Source of the DNA: Micrococcaceae bacterium Sec5.7
GTDB taxonomy: Bacteria; Actinomycetota; Actinomycetes; Actinomycetales; Micrococcaceae
Direction: 5' to 3'
Assembly: GCA_039636785.1 (NCBI GenBank)
Contig: CP144169.1
Coordinates: forward strand, 3,410,001 to 3,474,000
DNA: 64,000 nucleotides
A program made the translations under genes and the position numbers. The notes beneath the pieces are model-generated. The model ran no database searches and had not been told where the DNA came from. It saw nothing but the letters and a program-made list of their open reading frames with translations. Of the stretch, positions 55,063 through 62,803 are shown in pieces. Every line of letters begins with the position of its first letter. The first letter of the stretch is position 1.

Positions 55063-55830
55063 ATGGCCGTAAGTGTCCACGCCCCGCGCGGTTTCCGGGA
55101 TCGGCGGCATCTGGCGCCCGTCCCGGAGTCCAAGGCGGCCCGGGCAGAGGCCGCCGGAGCCAAGGCCGCCGGGCGTAAGGCGCGGGGGCTGGCCGTCTGG
55201 GTCATGCCCGCGGATGGCCAGGCAATCGACCACGCCGTGATGGCCCGCGCCGCGCAGCTGGTGCTGGCGCGCGCCCTGAAGATTGCTCCGGAGGCGGAAG
55301 TCCACTGGCCTGCCGCCGGAGCTGCAACGTACCCCGAGGGGGCCGGTCCGGACGCAACGGACCACGACGGCGGGACTCCCGTTCCGCCGTCGGCCTCCAC
55401 AGAGGATGCCTCCACAGAGGATGCCTCCCTCCGGGATGCCTCCACGGCGGACGTTCCCCCGACGAACGACGCCGGCGCCACCCGGCTGCCGCCGTCGGCC
55501 GGCCCTGCGAGCCGGGCAGCCGTGGACCTGGCCAAGGGTGAAGTGCTGCTGGACGGCAAGCGCGTGGCGCTGACCGGCGTCGAGTTCAAGGTGCTGCGGT
55601 ACCTCGTGGAAAACTGTTCGCGGGCCATCAGCCGGGAGGAGCTCCAGCGGTTCCTGGAATCATGGGACAGCCCCGGAGCAGCCACCCGGTCCATCGACGT
55701 TTATGTGGGGCGCGTGCGGCGGAAACTGCGCGGTGCCCGCCATGTTGTGGCCACGGTTCGCGGCGGCGGCTACCAGTTCATCCCCGGCCCGTCAGCGACT
55801 GTCCGCGGGCCTGCGGAATACAGCATATGA
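55063..55830 (+). CDS. winged-helix (OmpR-type DNA-binding) regulator with unusual N-terminus
   Basis: The 255-residue protein has no receiver domain. Residues 1-85 form a basic, Ala-rich region (AARAEAAGAKAAGRKARGLA, VWVMPADGQAIDHAVMARAA). A low-complexity linker follows with repeats ASTEDASTEDASLRDAST, then an OmpR-type winged helix from about residue 155 (RVALTGVEFKVLRYLVENCS, SIDVYVGRVRRKLRGARHVV). It starts 10 bp after allB and may regulate the operon. Similar stand-alone wHTH proteins are widespread but poorly studied. Confidence 0.78.
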   Translation: MAVSVHAPRGFRDRRHLAPVPESKAARAEAAGAKAAGRKARGLAVWVMPADGQAIDHAVMARAAQLVLARALKIAPEAEVHWPAAGAATYPEGAGPDATDHDGGTPVPPSASTEDASTEDASLRDASTADVPPTNDAGATRLPPSAGPASRAAVDLAKGEVLLDGKRVALTGVEFKVLRYLVENCSRAISREELQRFLESWDSPGAATRSIDVYVGRVRRKLRGARHVVATVRGGGYQFIPGPSATVRGPAEYSI

Positions 55831-55934
55831 CGGCGATGTTGTCCTCTATACGGTTACCCGCTTCACTTGTTTCTGACTGATCCATTTTGTCTGACCTGTT
55901 TTTGATTGACACCAGAGTCTCCCGAAGGAATCCC

Positions 55935-56414
55935 ATGAGCCCTACACTGACCACCAAGCTTCAGCCCGGAACCCAGGCCCCGGACTTCACGCTTCCGGAC
56001 GCCGACGGCAAGCAGGTCGCGCTGGCCGATTACCGCGGCAAGAACGTCATCGTGTACTTCTACCCGCAGGCCGCGACACCCGGCTGCACCACGGAAGCGT
56101 GCGATTTCCGCGACAGCCTGGCGTCCCTTCAGGGCTCCGGCTACGAGGTCCTCGGAGTCTCCCCCGACGGCCCGGAGGCCATTGCCGCATTCACCGGCGA
56201 CTTCGCGCTGACCTTCCCGCTCCTGTCCGACGAAGACCACGCCGTGGCCCTCGCCTACGGCGCCTGGGGCGAGAAGCTGGTGGGCGGCGAGGTGGTTGAC
56301 GGCCTGGTGCGCTCCACCGTGGTGCTGGATCCCGAGGGCAGGGTCACCCTGGCCCAGTACCAGGTCAAGGCCCAGGGCCACGTGCAGGCGCTGAAGGAAT
56401 CCCTGGGCGTTTAG
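55935..56414 (+). CDS. bcp: Bcp-type thioredoxin-dependent thiol peroxidase
   Basis: ATG at 55935 after GAAGGAA gives 159 residues. PGTQAPDFTLPDADGKQVAL and VYFYPQAATPGCTTEACDFR show the Bcp/PrxQ peroxidatic Cys with a second Cys five residues on as resolving residue. It reduces peroxides with thioredoxin in the cytosol. Terminator at 56464-56498. Confidence 0.92.
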   Translation: MSPTLTTKLQPGTQAPDFTLPDADGKQVALADYRGKNVIVYFYPQAATPGCTTEACDFRDSLASLQGSGYEVLGVSPDGPEAIAAFTGDFALTFPLLSDEDHAVALAYGAWGEKLVGGEVVDGLVRSTVVLDPEGRVTLAQYQVKAQGHVQALKESLGV

Positions 56415-56463
56415 GGCTTCCAAACGCCAAACCCGGCCCTCCCGCCGCTTTCGCAGGTTTCAG

Positions 56464-56498
56464 GCAACGCCCCCGCACGTCAGGTGCGGGGGCGTTGC
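56464..56498 (+). terminator. strong hairpin after bcp
   Basis: GCAACGCCCCCGCAC (56464-56478) pairs perfectly with GTGCGGGGGCGTTGC (56484-56498), 50 bp after the stop. Confidence 0.88.
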
Positions 56499-56644
56499 GC
56501 TTTACTGCGGGAGCACGGGGAGACCCGCCAGGCTGCCCGCCCGCCGTGTTCCAGGGCTCCTCGGTTACCGGGATCCACCAGTCCCGGGCGCCGGCTGGGT
56601 AGTTGGCCCGCAGCACTTCCGCGACAGTATGGGGACAATTACGG

Positions 56645-57514
56645 TCAGACGGTACCGAGAAAGTCTTCGAGCAGCACGACTTCCAGACCAGCCGCGAGCT
56701 GCGCCTTTCGGAACGCCGCCAGATCCGCGGCGAATTCGGGGCGGAAATGCATCAGGACAATGTCGCCGGGGCGCAGGGAACTGCCTACCTGATAGTCCAT
56801 GTGACCGGCGTTGGCCTTGGCTTCCCAGGTGATGACGGCCTTTAGCCCGGCGTCGGCTACAGCTTTCAACATGAGATTTGAGTAGGCACCTCCCGGTGGC
56901 CGGAACAGGGTGGGGCGGCGCCCGTACTGCTGCAGGGCGTAGTCCTGCATGCCGGTGATTTCGGCAAGCTGCTGATCGTAACCGAACTGCTGCACCATGT
57001 TGACGTTGTGGCTGACCGTGTGGTTCTCAATGAGGCTCCCCTGGGCCTGGAACTCCTTGAAGAAACCGGGATTGCCCTGAACAAAATTCCGGGTCAGGAA
57101 TATGGTTGCCGGATAGTCGAACTTCGTCATGAGCGCGGCCATCTCGGGCGTTTTGGTGATGCCGTCATCGATAGTCAGGAACACCACCGGATGCTTCGTC
57201 TGGACCCTGGTGATCACCGGGGCGAGGCCGTTCTGAATCGGTGGAAGCTGGAAGTCCGGGACAAAACTCTTCCGGATCCTTTTTATTGCCGAGGGGGAAG
57301 CGCTTGCCGTCGGACTGTGCGTTGCTGCCGCCGGTGAGGGATACGGGGGTGGCCTCGTCGCGGAAGCGGAGGGAACGGCGCCGACCGACGCCGCAGGTCC
57401 GGTGCCCGGGCTCGCGCAGGCACTCAATCCAGCTACCAGCGAAACGCCGAGAGCGCCGAGGGCTGAGCGCCGGCTAACGGGGGAGGACATGTCCGGTGAA
57501 TGGTTAAGGCACAT
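56645..57514 (-). CDS. polysaccharide deacetylase-family lipoprotein
   Basis: ATG at 57514 follows CAGGAACTCC. The 289-residue product has a twin-Arg/lipoprotein-like start (SRRSALGALGVSLVAGLSAC) and a NodB fold: VVFLTIDDGITKTPEMAALM (TIDDG metal motif), IENHTVSHNVNM (His pair), RPTLFRPPGGAYSNLMLKA and a C-terminal GDIVLMHFRPEF. It likely de-N-acetylates peptidoglycan or capsule. An in-frame ATG at 57490 is less favoured. Confidence 0.88.
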   Translation of the reverse strand: MCLNHSPDMSSPVSRRSALGALGVSLVAGLSACASPGTGPAASVGAVPSASATRPPPYPSPAAATHSPTASASPSAIKRIRKSFVPDFQLPPIQNGLAPVITRVQTKHPVVFLTIDDGITKTPEMAALMTKFDYPATIFLTRNFVQGNPGFFKEFQAQGSLIENHTVSHNVNMVQQFGYDQQLAEITGMQDYALQQYGRRPTLFRPPGGAYSNLMLKAVADAGLKAVITWEAKANAGHMDYQVGSSLRPGDIVLMHFRPEFAADLAAFRKAQLAAGLEVVLLEDFLGTV

Positions 57515-57524
57515 GGAGTTCCTG

Positions 57525-57645
57525 CTTCGGGAGGGTGTCTTGAGTATACGGCGAGTAGCGGCATCAACTCAGAAAGCTGGGTTCGCGGCGGGCGAGTGTC
57601 GTTCAGGACGATCTCGTACGAGGTTCCGTCCAGACTGAACATCAT
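57525..57645 (-). pseudogene. Lsr2-like N-terminal fragment
   Basis: ETMMFSLDGTSYEIVLNDT then QLSELMPLLAVYSRHP resembles the dimerisation domain of Lsr2 nucleoid proteins (E-T-V-x-F-x-L-D-G-x-x-Y-E-I-D-L). The usual upstream VDDLDG strand is replaced by a hairpin and the AT-hook end is absent. Probably a scrap between two genes. Confidence 0.35.
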
Positions 57646-57675
57646 GGTCTCGCCGGTAGAGGATCTACCGAGACC
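57646..57675 (-). terminator. hairpin downstream of the aminotransferase
   Basis: GGTCTCGCCGGTAGA (57646-57660) folds with TCTACCGAGACC (57664-57675) around GGA, with a bulge. It starts 29 bp beyond the aminotransferase stop. Confidence 0.7.
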
Positions 57676-57703
57676 GGCTTCCTCTTCCCGGGCAAGGAGC
57701 CCC

Positions 57704-58801
57704 TCAGGCCTTCGCCATAGCCTCCGCAAGGGCCCCGAGTACCAGGGTCACGGCTGCCTTGTCCGCGTTGGGTCCCATGGTGCCGATCCGCCAGACCGTT
57801 GACGCGAACTCGCCCACCCCCGCGCCGATCTCAATACTGAAGTTCTCCAAAAGATAGCGGCGGACGGCAGCCGAATCCACGCCGTCGGGCACGTTAACGG
57901 TGGTGAGGCTGGGCAGCCGGTGCCCTTCCGCAGCGAAGAGCGTCAGCCCCAGCTCCTGCAACCCGGCCTGCAGAGCCGCCCCGGCGGCGCGGTGCCGTGT
58001 CCATACGGTGTCCAGCCCCTCGTTCAGGATCCGGTCAAGGCCGGCTTCCAGTCCGGCAATCATGGTGACCGGAGCGGTGTGGTGGTAGGTCCTGCCGCTC
58101 CCGCTGGCCGCACCCGCGTAGCCACCCAGCAGGCCAATATCCAGGTACCAGGACCGGGGATCCATGACGCGCTGCTCGAATGCGCGATCTGACACCGTGA
58201 ACGGGGAAAGCCCCGGCGGCACGCCCAGGCACTTCTGTGTTCCGGCGTAGCCCACGTCGATCCCCCAGTCGTCGGTAAGCAGTTCAAGCCCGCCGATGGA
58301 CGTCACGGCGTCGACAATCAGCAGGGCGTCGCCCTTGTTCTGGCCCAGCGGGGCAACATCGGACAGCACACCCGTGGACGTCTCCGCGTGGACGGCCGCA
58401 ATCACCGTGGGACTCGGATGGGCTTCGAGGACGCGCTCGACGTCGACAGGCCGGCCCCACTCGTGATCGACCCTCACAACGGTGGCTCCGCAGCGGCGGG
58501 CTACCTCGCACATGCGCTCACCGAACAGGCCGTTGACGGCGATGACCGCTACGTCACCTTCCGCCACGGTGTTCACAAAGGCAGCCTCCATCCCTCCGGA
58601 CCCGGTCGCGCTTAGCGGCAGGGTCCTGGCGTTGGCCGTCCCCCACACCTTCCGGAGGCCCTCGCAGGTGTTGTCCAGCCTCTCGATGAACACCGGATCC
58701 AGGTGCCCGATCACAGGATGTGCCAGCGCGGCGGTCACTTCCGGATAGCAATTGCCCGGCCCGGGGCCGAACAGGTACCGGGACGTCAGATTTTGTGCCA
58801 T
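57704..58801 (-). CDS. alanine-glyoxylate aminotransferase-family protein
   Basis: ATG at 58801 follows AGGAGATCCCC. The 365-residue PLP enzyme (fold type I) reads LFGPGPGNCYPEVTAALAHP, VIGHLDPVFIERLDNTCEGL, LLIVDAVTSIGGLELLTDDW (PLP Asp) and VGYAGTQKCLGVPPGLSPF with the Schiff-base Lys. Members are alanine-, serine- or ureidoglycine-glyoxylate aminotransferases. Near a gcl-allB cluster a PucG-type role in ureidoglycine conversion is possible, but sequence alone does not decide. Confidence 0.85.
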   Translation of the reverse strand: MAQNLTSRYLFGPGPGNCYPEVTAALAHPVIGHLDPVFIERLDNTCEGLRKVWGTANARTLPLSATGSGGMEAAFVNTVAEGDVAVIAVNGLFGERMCEVARRCGATVVRVDHEWGRPVDVERVLEAHPSPTVIAAVHAETSTGVLSDVAPLGQNKGDALLIVDAVTSIGGLELLTDDWGIDVGYAGTQKCLGVPPGLSPFTVSDRAFEQRVMDPRSWYLDIGLLGGYAGAASGSGRTYHHTAPVTMIAGLEAGLDRILNEGLDTVWTRHRAAGAALQAGLQELGLTLFAAEGHRLPSLTTVNVPDGVDSAAVRRYLLENFSIEIGAGVGEFASTVWRIGTMGPNADKAAVTLVLGALAEAMAKA

Positions 58802-58924
58802 GGGGATCTCCTTGAAGCAGTTGATGCATATTCTCCCCCGCGCGCGTGCCTCGGCGGGGACATGTGCGAACACTTTCATGGACCCGACGTGACAAAGTTT
58901 GTAAATACAGGGGTTAATAGAGGC

Positions 58925-59311
58925 ATGCCTTCAATCGCTGAACCCCGCCGCGCCGTCGTGATTGAGGATGATCCTGACATCCGCGGCCTGATCGCGCGGA
59001 TTCTGGTCAATCAGGGCTTTGATGTGACCGAGGCGGGCGCGGGGCTGCCGGGCATCGAGGCGGTCCGGCGCACGAATGCCGATCTGGTCACACTGGACCT
59101 GAATCTTCCCGATCTGGACGGCCTGGAGGTCTGCAAAAAGCTGCGCGAATTCTCCGACGCGTTCATCATCATGCTCACCGCGAGGGTGGACGAGATCAAC
59201 AAACTCACGGGGCTGGACAGCGGCGCCGATGACTACGTCAGCAAGCCCTTCAGCCCCCGCGAATTCAAATCCAGGATCAACGCGCTCTTCCGGCGCGCCG
59301 CACGCCTGTAG
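58925..59311 (+). CDS. single-domain response regulator
   Basis: The 128-residue protein is a receiver domain only: RAVVIEDDPDIRGLIARILV (acidic pair), LVTLDLNLPDLDGLEVCKKL with the phospho-acceptor Asp, IIMLTAR and DDYVSKPFSPREFKSRI with the conserved Lys. There is no output domain. Its stop shares one base with the GTG of the PP2C phosphatase, so it most likely controls that phosphatase in trans. Its kinase is unknown; the histidine kinase at the right edge is a candidate. Confidence 0.9.
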   Translation: MPSIAEPRRAVVIEDDPDIRGLIARILVNQGFDVTEAGAGLPGIEAVRRTNADLVTLDLNLPDLDGLEVCKKLREFSDAFIIMLTARVDEINKLTGLDSGADDYVSKPFSPREFKSRINALFRRAARL

Positions 59312-60066
59312 TGGATTCCGCTGCGCGGAGCGAACTCGACCGCGCCGCCGAAGTCCAGCAAAGCCTGCTGCCGAAGAAGGCAGTCCACCTTGAGGGCTAC
59401 GAGGTGGCCGGCGTCTTCCGGCCGTCCCGCACTGTGGGCGGGGATTTCTACGACTGGTACCAGACGCCGGACGGGCTGCATCTGACCTTCGCCGATGCCA
59501 TGGGCAAAGGCATGGGCGCGGCCCTCATCGCTGCTACCGTGCGTGCGGTGATGCGATCCATGGCCCATAACCCGGACCTGGGCAGCGCCTTCGACACCGC
59601 GAGCCGCGCCATCGCGGCGGACCTGGACCTCTCGGGATCATTCGTCACACTCTTCCACGCGCGGCTCGACTCCGGTTCCGGCAAGGTCAGCTATGTGGAC
59701 GCCGGCCATGGCCTGGCCATTCACGTTCGGACTGAGGGAACGGCACACCGGTTGCCCTCCGCCGGGCCCCCGGTGGGTGCGTGGCCTGATGCACACTGGC
59801 GGCAGGCGGACCTGGAACTGGCTCCGGGCGACTCCCTGGTGGTGGTCAGCGACGGCGTTCTGGATGCCTTCGGATCCGTGGACGAATTCACTGCGGAAGT
59901 GCTGCGGGCCGTCCACGGCCGGCCCACCGCACAAAGCGCGTGCGCTGCCGTGCTGCGCCTGGCCCCGGAAGACACCGCGGAAGACGACGTCACGGCAGTG
60001 GTGGTCCGCCGCGATCCCGCAAGCCGCAATCCCGCACAAGGCACGGCCGGAACACCTGAACCATGA
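59311..60066 (+). CDS. PP2C/SpoIIE-type serine phosphatase (RsbU-like)
   Basis: GTG at 59311. The 251-residue protein is almost only the SpoIIE domain: AAEVQQSLLPKKAVHLEGYE linker helix, RTVGGDFYDWYQTPDGLHLT and DAMGKGMGAALIAATVRAVM (metal Asp and Gly motifs), VDAGHGLAIHV, and EDDVTAVVVRRDP near the end. It should dephosphorylate the STAS protein of the same operon. It overlaps the glycosyltransferase start by four bases. Confidence 0.9.
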   Translation: MDSAARSELDRAAEVQQSLLPKKAVHLEGYEVAGVFRPSRTVGGDFYDWYQTPDGLHLTFADAMGKGMGAALIAATVRAVMRSMAHNPDLGSAFDTASRAIAADLDLSGSFVTLFHARLDSGSGKVSYVDAGHGLAIHVRTEGTAHRLPSAGPPVGAWPDAHWRQADLELAPGDSLVVVSDGVLDAFGSVDEFTAEVLRAVHGRPTAQSACAAVLRLAPEDTAEDDVTAVVVRRDPASRNPAQGTAGTPEP

Positions 60067-62036
60067 CCCGGTTCTGGACCCGGCTGTTCGTGATCCTGAC
60101 CGTCGTCCTTGGACTGAACTACGTCAGCTGGCGCTGGGCCGTTTCGCTCAACTGGGATGCCTGGTGGATCGCCGTGCCGCTTGTGGCCGCAGAGACCTAC
60201 AGCCTGATCGACGTCCTGCTGTTCGGCATGACGGTGTGGCAGCTCAAAATCCGCAAGGCACCTCCGGCAGCACCCGCCGCCGCCACCGTGGACGTCTTTA
60301 TCACCACCTACAACGAGCCGCTGGACATGGTGATGGCCACCGCCCTGGCGGCCCAGCGGATCCGCCGCCCGCACAGCACCTGGATTCTCGACGACGGCGC
60401 CCGGCCGGAGCTTCGCGACCTCGCCGAACAGCACGGCATGGGTTACGTGACCCGAAGCGAAGACTGGAAGGACCGCCCGCGGCACGCCAAGGCCGGTAAC
60501 CTCAACAACGCGCTGATGGTCACCGAAGGCGAATTCATCCTCATCCTCGACGCCGATCAGATTCCTGAACCGGACATTCTGGACAAAACGCTGGGGTACT
60601 TCAACAGCCGGCGTGTGGCCCTGGTGCAGACGCCCCAGTACTTCAGCAACGTTCCCGCGGACGATCCCCTGGGCAGCCAGGCACCCCTGTTCTATGGCCC
60701 CATCCAGCAGGGCAAGGACGGCTGGAACGCGGCATTCTTCTGTGGATCAAACGCCATCCTCCGCCGCGAAGCCCTGATGCAGCTGGGGCTGGTGGGCTAC
60801 GTCAAGGAAACCGAGAAGAGCATCCGCCGGGCCCTGGCCGCGTCCCAGTCGGCCATCCGGAAAGCACGGAAGTCCGCGGACATCGAAGCCCCGCTGGTGG
60901 CACAGATGCTGGACGAGGTGGAAGCCGCCACTGTCCGGGCGCAGCGCGAGCTCGGCGACGGCGAATCGCTCAGCGAGATCACGTACAGGGTGCGCCGCCG
61001 GGTGGACCAGGCCGTCCAGGCCCTGGTGCAGGCAGACGTTTCCGCGCTTCAGGCCGACCTGGAGGAAATCGCCGCCATGGAGCTGGCCCGTGTGGGCGAA
61101 TCCGGCGTCCATGTGGTGACGGACGATGCCGTGCAGCGGATGTCCGCCCGGGACTGGTCACCGCTTGGCGCCATGGAATCCGTGCAGGCCGTTCTTGATG
61201 CCGTGTCCATCGAGCGGAATGACGAAGCGCAGCCCGTGATGCCGCTGGCTACCATCTCCGTCACGGAAGACATGGCCACAGCCATGCGGATGCACGGCAT
61301 GGGCTGGGAAAGCGTCTACCACCACGAGATCCTGGCCTACGGCCTGGCACCGGAAGACCTCAAAACCATGCTTACCCAGCGGCTGCGCTGGGCCCAGGGC
61401 ACCATGCAGGTGATGCTACGGGAGAACCCGCTGGTGCAGCGCGGCTTGAAATGGGGGCAGCGGCTGATGTACTTCGCCACCATGTGGACCTATCTCAGCG
61501 GCTACGCAGCCGTCATCTACTTCGCCGCGCCCATCATTTACCTGACACTGGGCGTCCTTCCCGTGAACAGCCTCAGCACGGACTTCTTCATCCGGTTCAT
61601 CCCCTTCATGATCGTCAACCAGCTGCTGTTCGCGGTGGCCGGGCGCGGCATCAGCACCTGGCGGGGCCAGCAGTACAGCCTTGCGCTGTTTCCCACCTGG
61701 ATCAAGGCATGCACGACGGCGGCCCGCAACGTCTGGTTCGGCCGCCCACTCGGCTTTGCCGTCACCCCCAAAGCCCGTCAGACCGGCGGACCCAGCTGGA
61801 GCCTGATCCGGCCACAGATTGCGGTGGCCGTCCTGCTGGCGATTGCCGCCGTCGTCGGTGTTGTCCGCCTGACCACGGGCCTGTCGGAACCGATTGGCAC
61901 GCTGGTGAACGTCGGGTGGGTAATCTTTGACCTGGTGGTCATGAGCATTCTGGTGCGGGCAGTCCTGTACAAGGGTTTCAGACCCGAAAATGATCCTGAC
62001 CCCGAGGAGAGGAAAACTGATGGAGCTCAGCTATGA
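60063..62036 (+). CDS. cellulose-synthase-like family 2 glycosyltransferase with helical insert
   Basis: The 657-residue membrane enzyme has two N-terminal helices and a processive GT-A core: FITTYNEPLDMVMATALAAQ, first Asp in ILDDGARPE (110-112), DAD at 163-165, TED at 401-403 and QRLRWAQG at 439-446. It ends with four or more membrane helices. A helical, acidic segment of about 150 residues (242-395, e.g. QMLDEVEAATVRAQRELGDG) is inserted between FFCGSNAILRREAL and TED, where CesA/BcsA proteins have a short loop. There is no PilZ domain. It probably makes and exports a beta-glycan; the insert may receive control from the flanking partner-switch proteins. Confidence 0.85.
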   Translation: MTRFWTRLFVILTVVLGLNYVSWRWAVSLNWDAWWIAVPLVAAETYSLIDVLLFGMTVWQLKIRKAPPAAPAAATVDVFITTYNEPLDMVMATALAAQRIRRPHSTWILDDGARPELRDLAEQHGMGYVTRSEDWKDRPRHAKAGNLNNALMVTEGEFILILDADQIPEPDILDKTLGYFNSRRVALVQTPQYFSNVPADDPLGSQAPLFYGPIQQGKDGWNAAFFCGSNAILRREALMQLGLVGYVKETEKSIRRALAASQSAIRKARKSADIEAPLVAQMLDEVEAATVRAQRELGDGESLSEITYRVRRRVDQAVQALVQADVSALQADLEEIAAMELARVGESGVHVVTDDAVQRMSARDWSPLGAMESVQAVLDAVSIERNDEAQPVMPLATISVTEDMATAMRMHGMGWESVYHHEILAYGLAPEDLKTMLTQRLRWAQGTMQVMLRENPLVQRGLKWGQRLMYFATMWTYLSGYAAVIYFAAPIIYLTLGVLPVNSLSTDFFIRFIPFMIVNQLLFAVAGRGISTWRGQQYSLALFPTWIKACTTAARNVWFGRPLGFAVTPKARQTGGPSWSLIRPQIAVAVLLAIAAVVGVVRLTTGLSEPIGTLVNVGWVIFDLVVMSILVRAVLYKGFRPENDPDPEERKTDGAQL

Positions 62037-62352
62037 GGTCAAAGACTCATACGCGGAAATCAAGGCCCAGGGACGCCTCAACATGGTGTCCGCCCCGCAG
62101 CTGCGGGAGTTCGTCGCAGGCGTAGTTGCTGCCGGATCCAGCCGGATCGTGGTGAATCTTGAAGACACCGCGTTTATGGATTCGTCAGGGCTGGGAGCCC
62201 TCATCGGCTGCCTCAAGGCCGCCCGGCAGGCCGGCGGTGATCTCCGGATCTCAGGCGTCCAGCCGCAGGTGAAAATGGTCCTGGAGCTGACCAGCATGGA
62301 CCGGGTCCTGACCTCTTACGATTCCGCGGAAGAGGCGTTCGGCAATGACTGA
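62020..62352 (+). CDS. STAS-domain anti-sigma factor antagonist-like protein
   Basis: ATG at 62020 lies inside the glycosyltransferase end, after GAGGAGAGG. The 110-residue STAS protein shows IKAQGRLNMVSAPQLREFVA and VVNLEDTAFMDSSGLGALIG, where one Ser of DSSG is the usual phosphorylation site. It should be phosphorylated by the HATPase protein and dephosphorylated by the PP2C enzyme. It overlaps the next gene by 8 bp. Confidence 0.9.
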   Translation: MELSYEVKDSYAEIKAQGRLNMVSAPQLREFVAGVVAAGSSRIVVNLEDTAFMDSSGLGALIGCLKAARQAGGDLRISGVQPQVKMVLELTSMDRVLTSYDSAEEAFGND

Positions 62353-62803
62353 ATTTCTCGCCCGCCGGAGCTTCCGGGGCCAGTCCTCCCCGGAGGCCAT
62401 CGAAGCTGTCCATGAAATGCTGGACGACCTCTGGGAAGATGCGTCCTTTGTCCCTGACATGGACCGCATGACCTTTGCCACGGCGATCATCGAGTCCGCC
62501 TCGAACATCGTCCAGCACGCCGAACCGGAAGCCCAGGATCCCGTGGAGCTGGGCGTCGACATCAGTGTCCAGCTGGCACTGCTGCAGGCCCGCGTCAGCG
62601 CCTTCCACGCCCGGGAGCCCTTCGCTTCGCAGATGGAGCCGGGCATGCCGGATGAGGACTCCGAGTCCGGCCGCGGCCTGGCCCTGATCCAGGCCTTGGT
62701 GACAACCGTGACGTTCGAGCGTCAGGACGGGACCAACACCTGGATCCTGTCCCGCGACTCCTCGCTCGCCCCGGAAAACGGGCACGTCACTCCCGGCTCC
62801 TGA
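62345..62803 (+). CDS. HATPase-type serine kinase/anti-sigma factor-like protein
   Basis: The 152-residue protein has a GHKL ATPase fold as in RsbW/SpoIIAB: FATAIIESASNIVQHAEPEA (N box) and SGRGLALIQALVTTVTF (G2 box). It should bind and phosphorylate the STAS protein. No sigma factor gene is nearby, so its other partner could be the glycosyltransferase itself or a distant sigma factor. The 3' end overlaps the convergent histidine kinase gene by 17 bp. Confidence 0.85.
   Translation: MTEFLARRSFRGQSSPEAIEAVHEMLDDLWEDASFVPDMDRMTFATAIIESASNIVQHAEPEAQDPVELGVDISVQLALLQARVSAFHAREPFASQMEPGMPDEDSESGRGLALIQALVTTVTFERQDGTNTWILSRDSSLAPENGHVTPGS

Noticed and set aside
56501..56616. Minus-strand frame starting LRANYPAGARDWWIPV downstream of the deacetylase
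   Set aside because: Only a GTG start without a ribosome site; it runs through the strong bcp terminator, so it is unlikely to be a gene.
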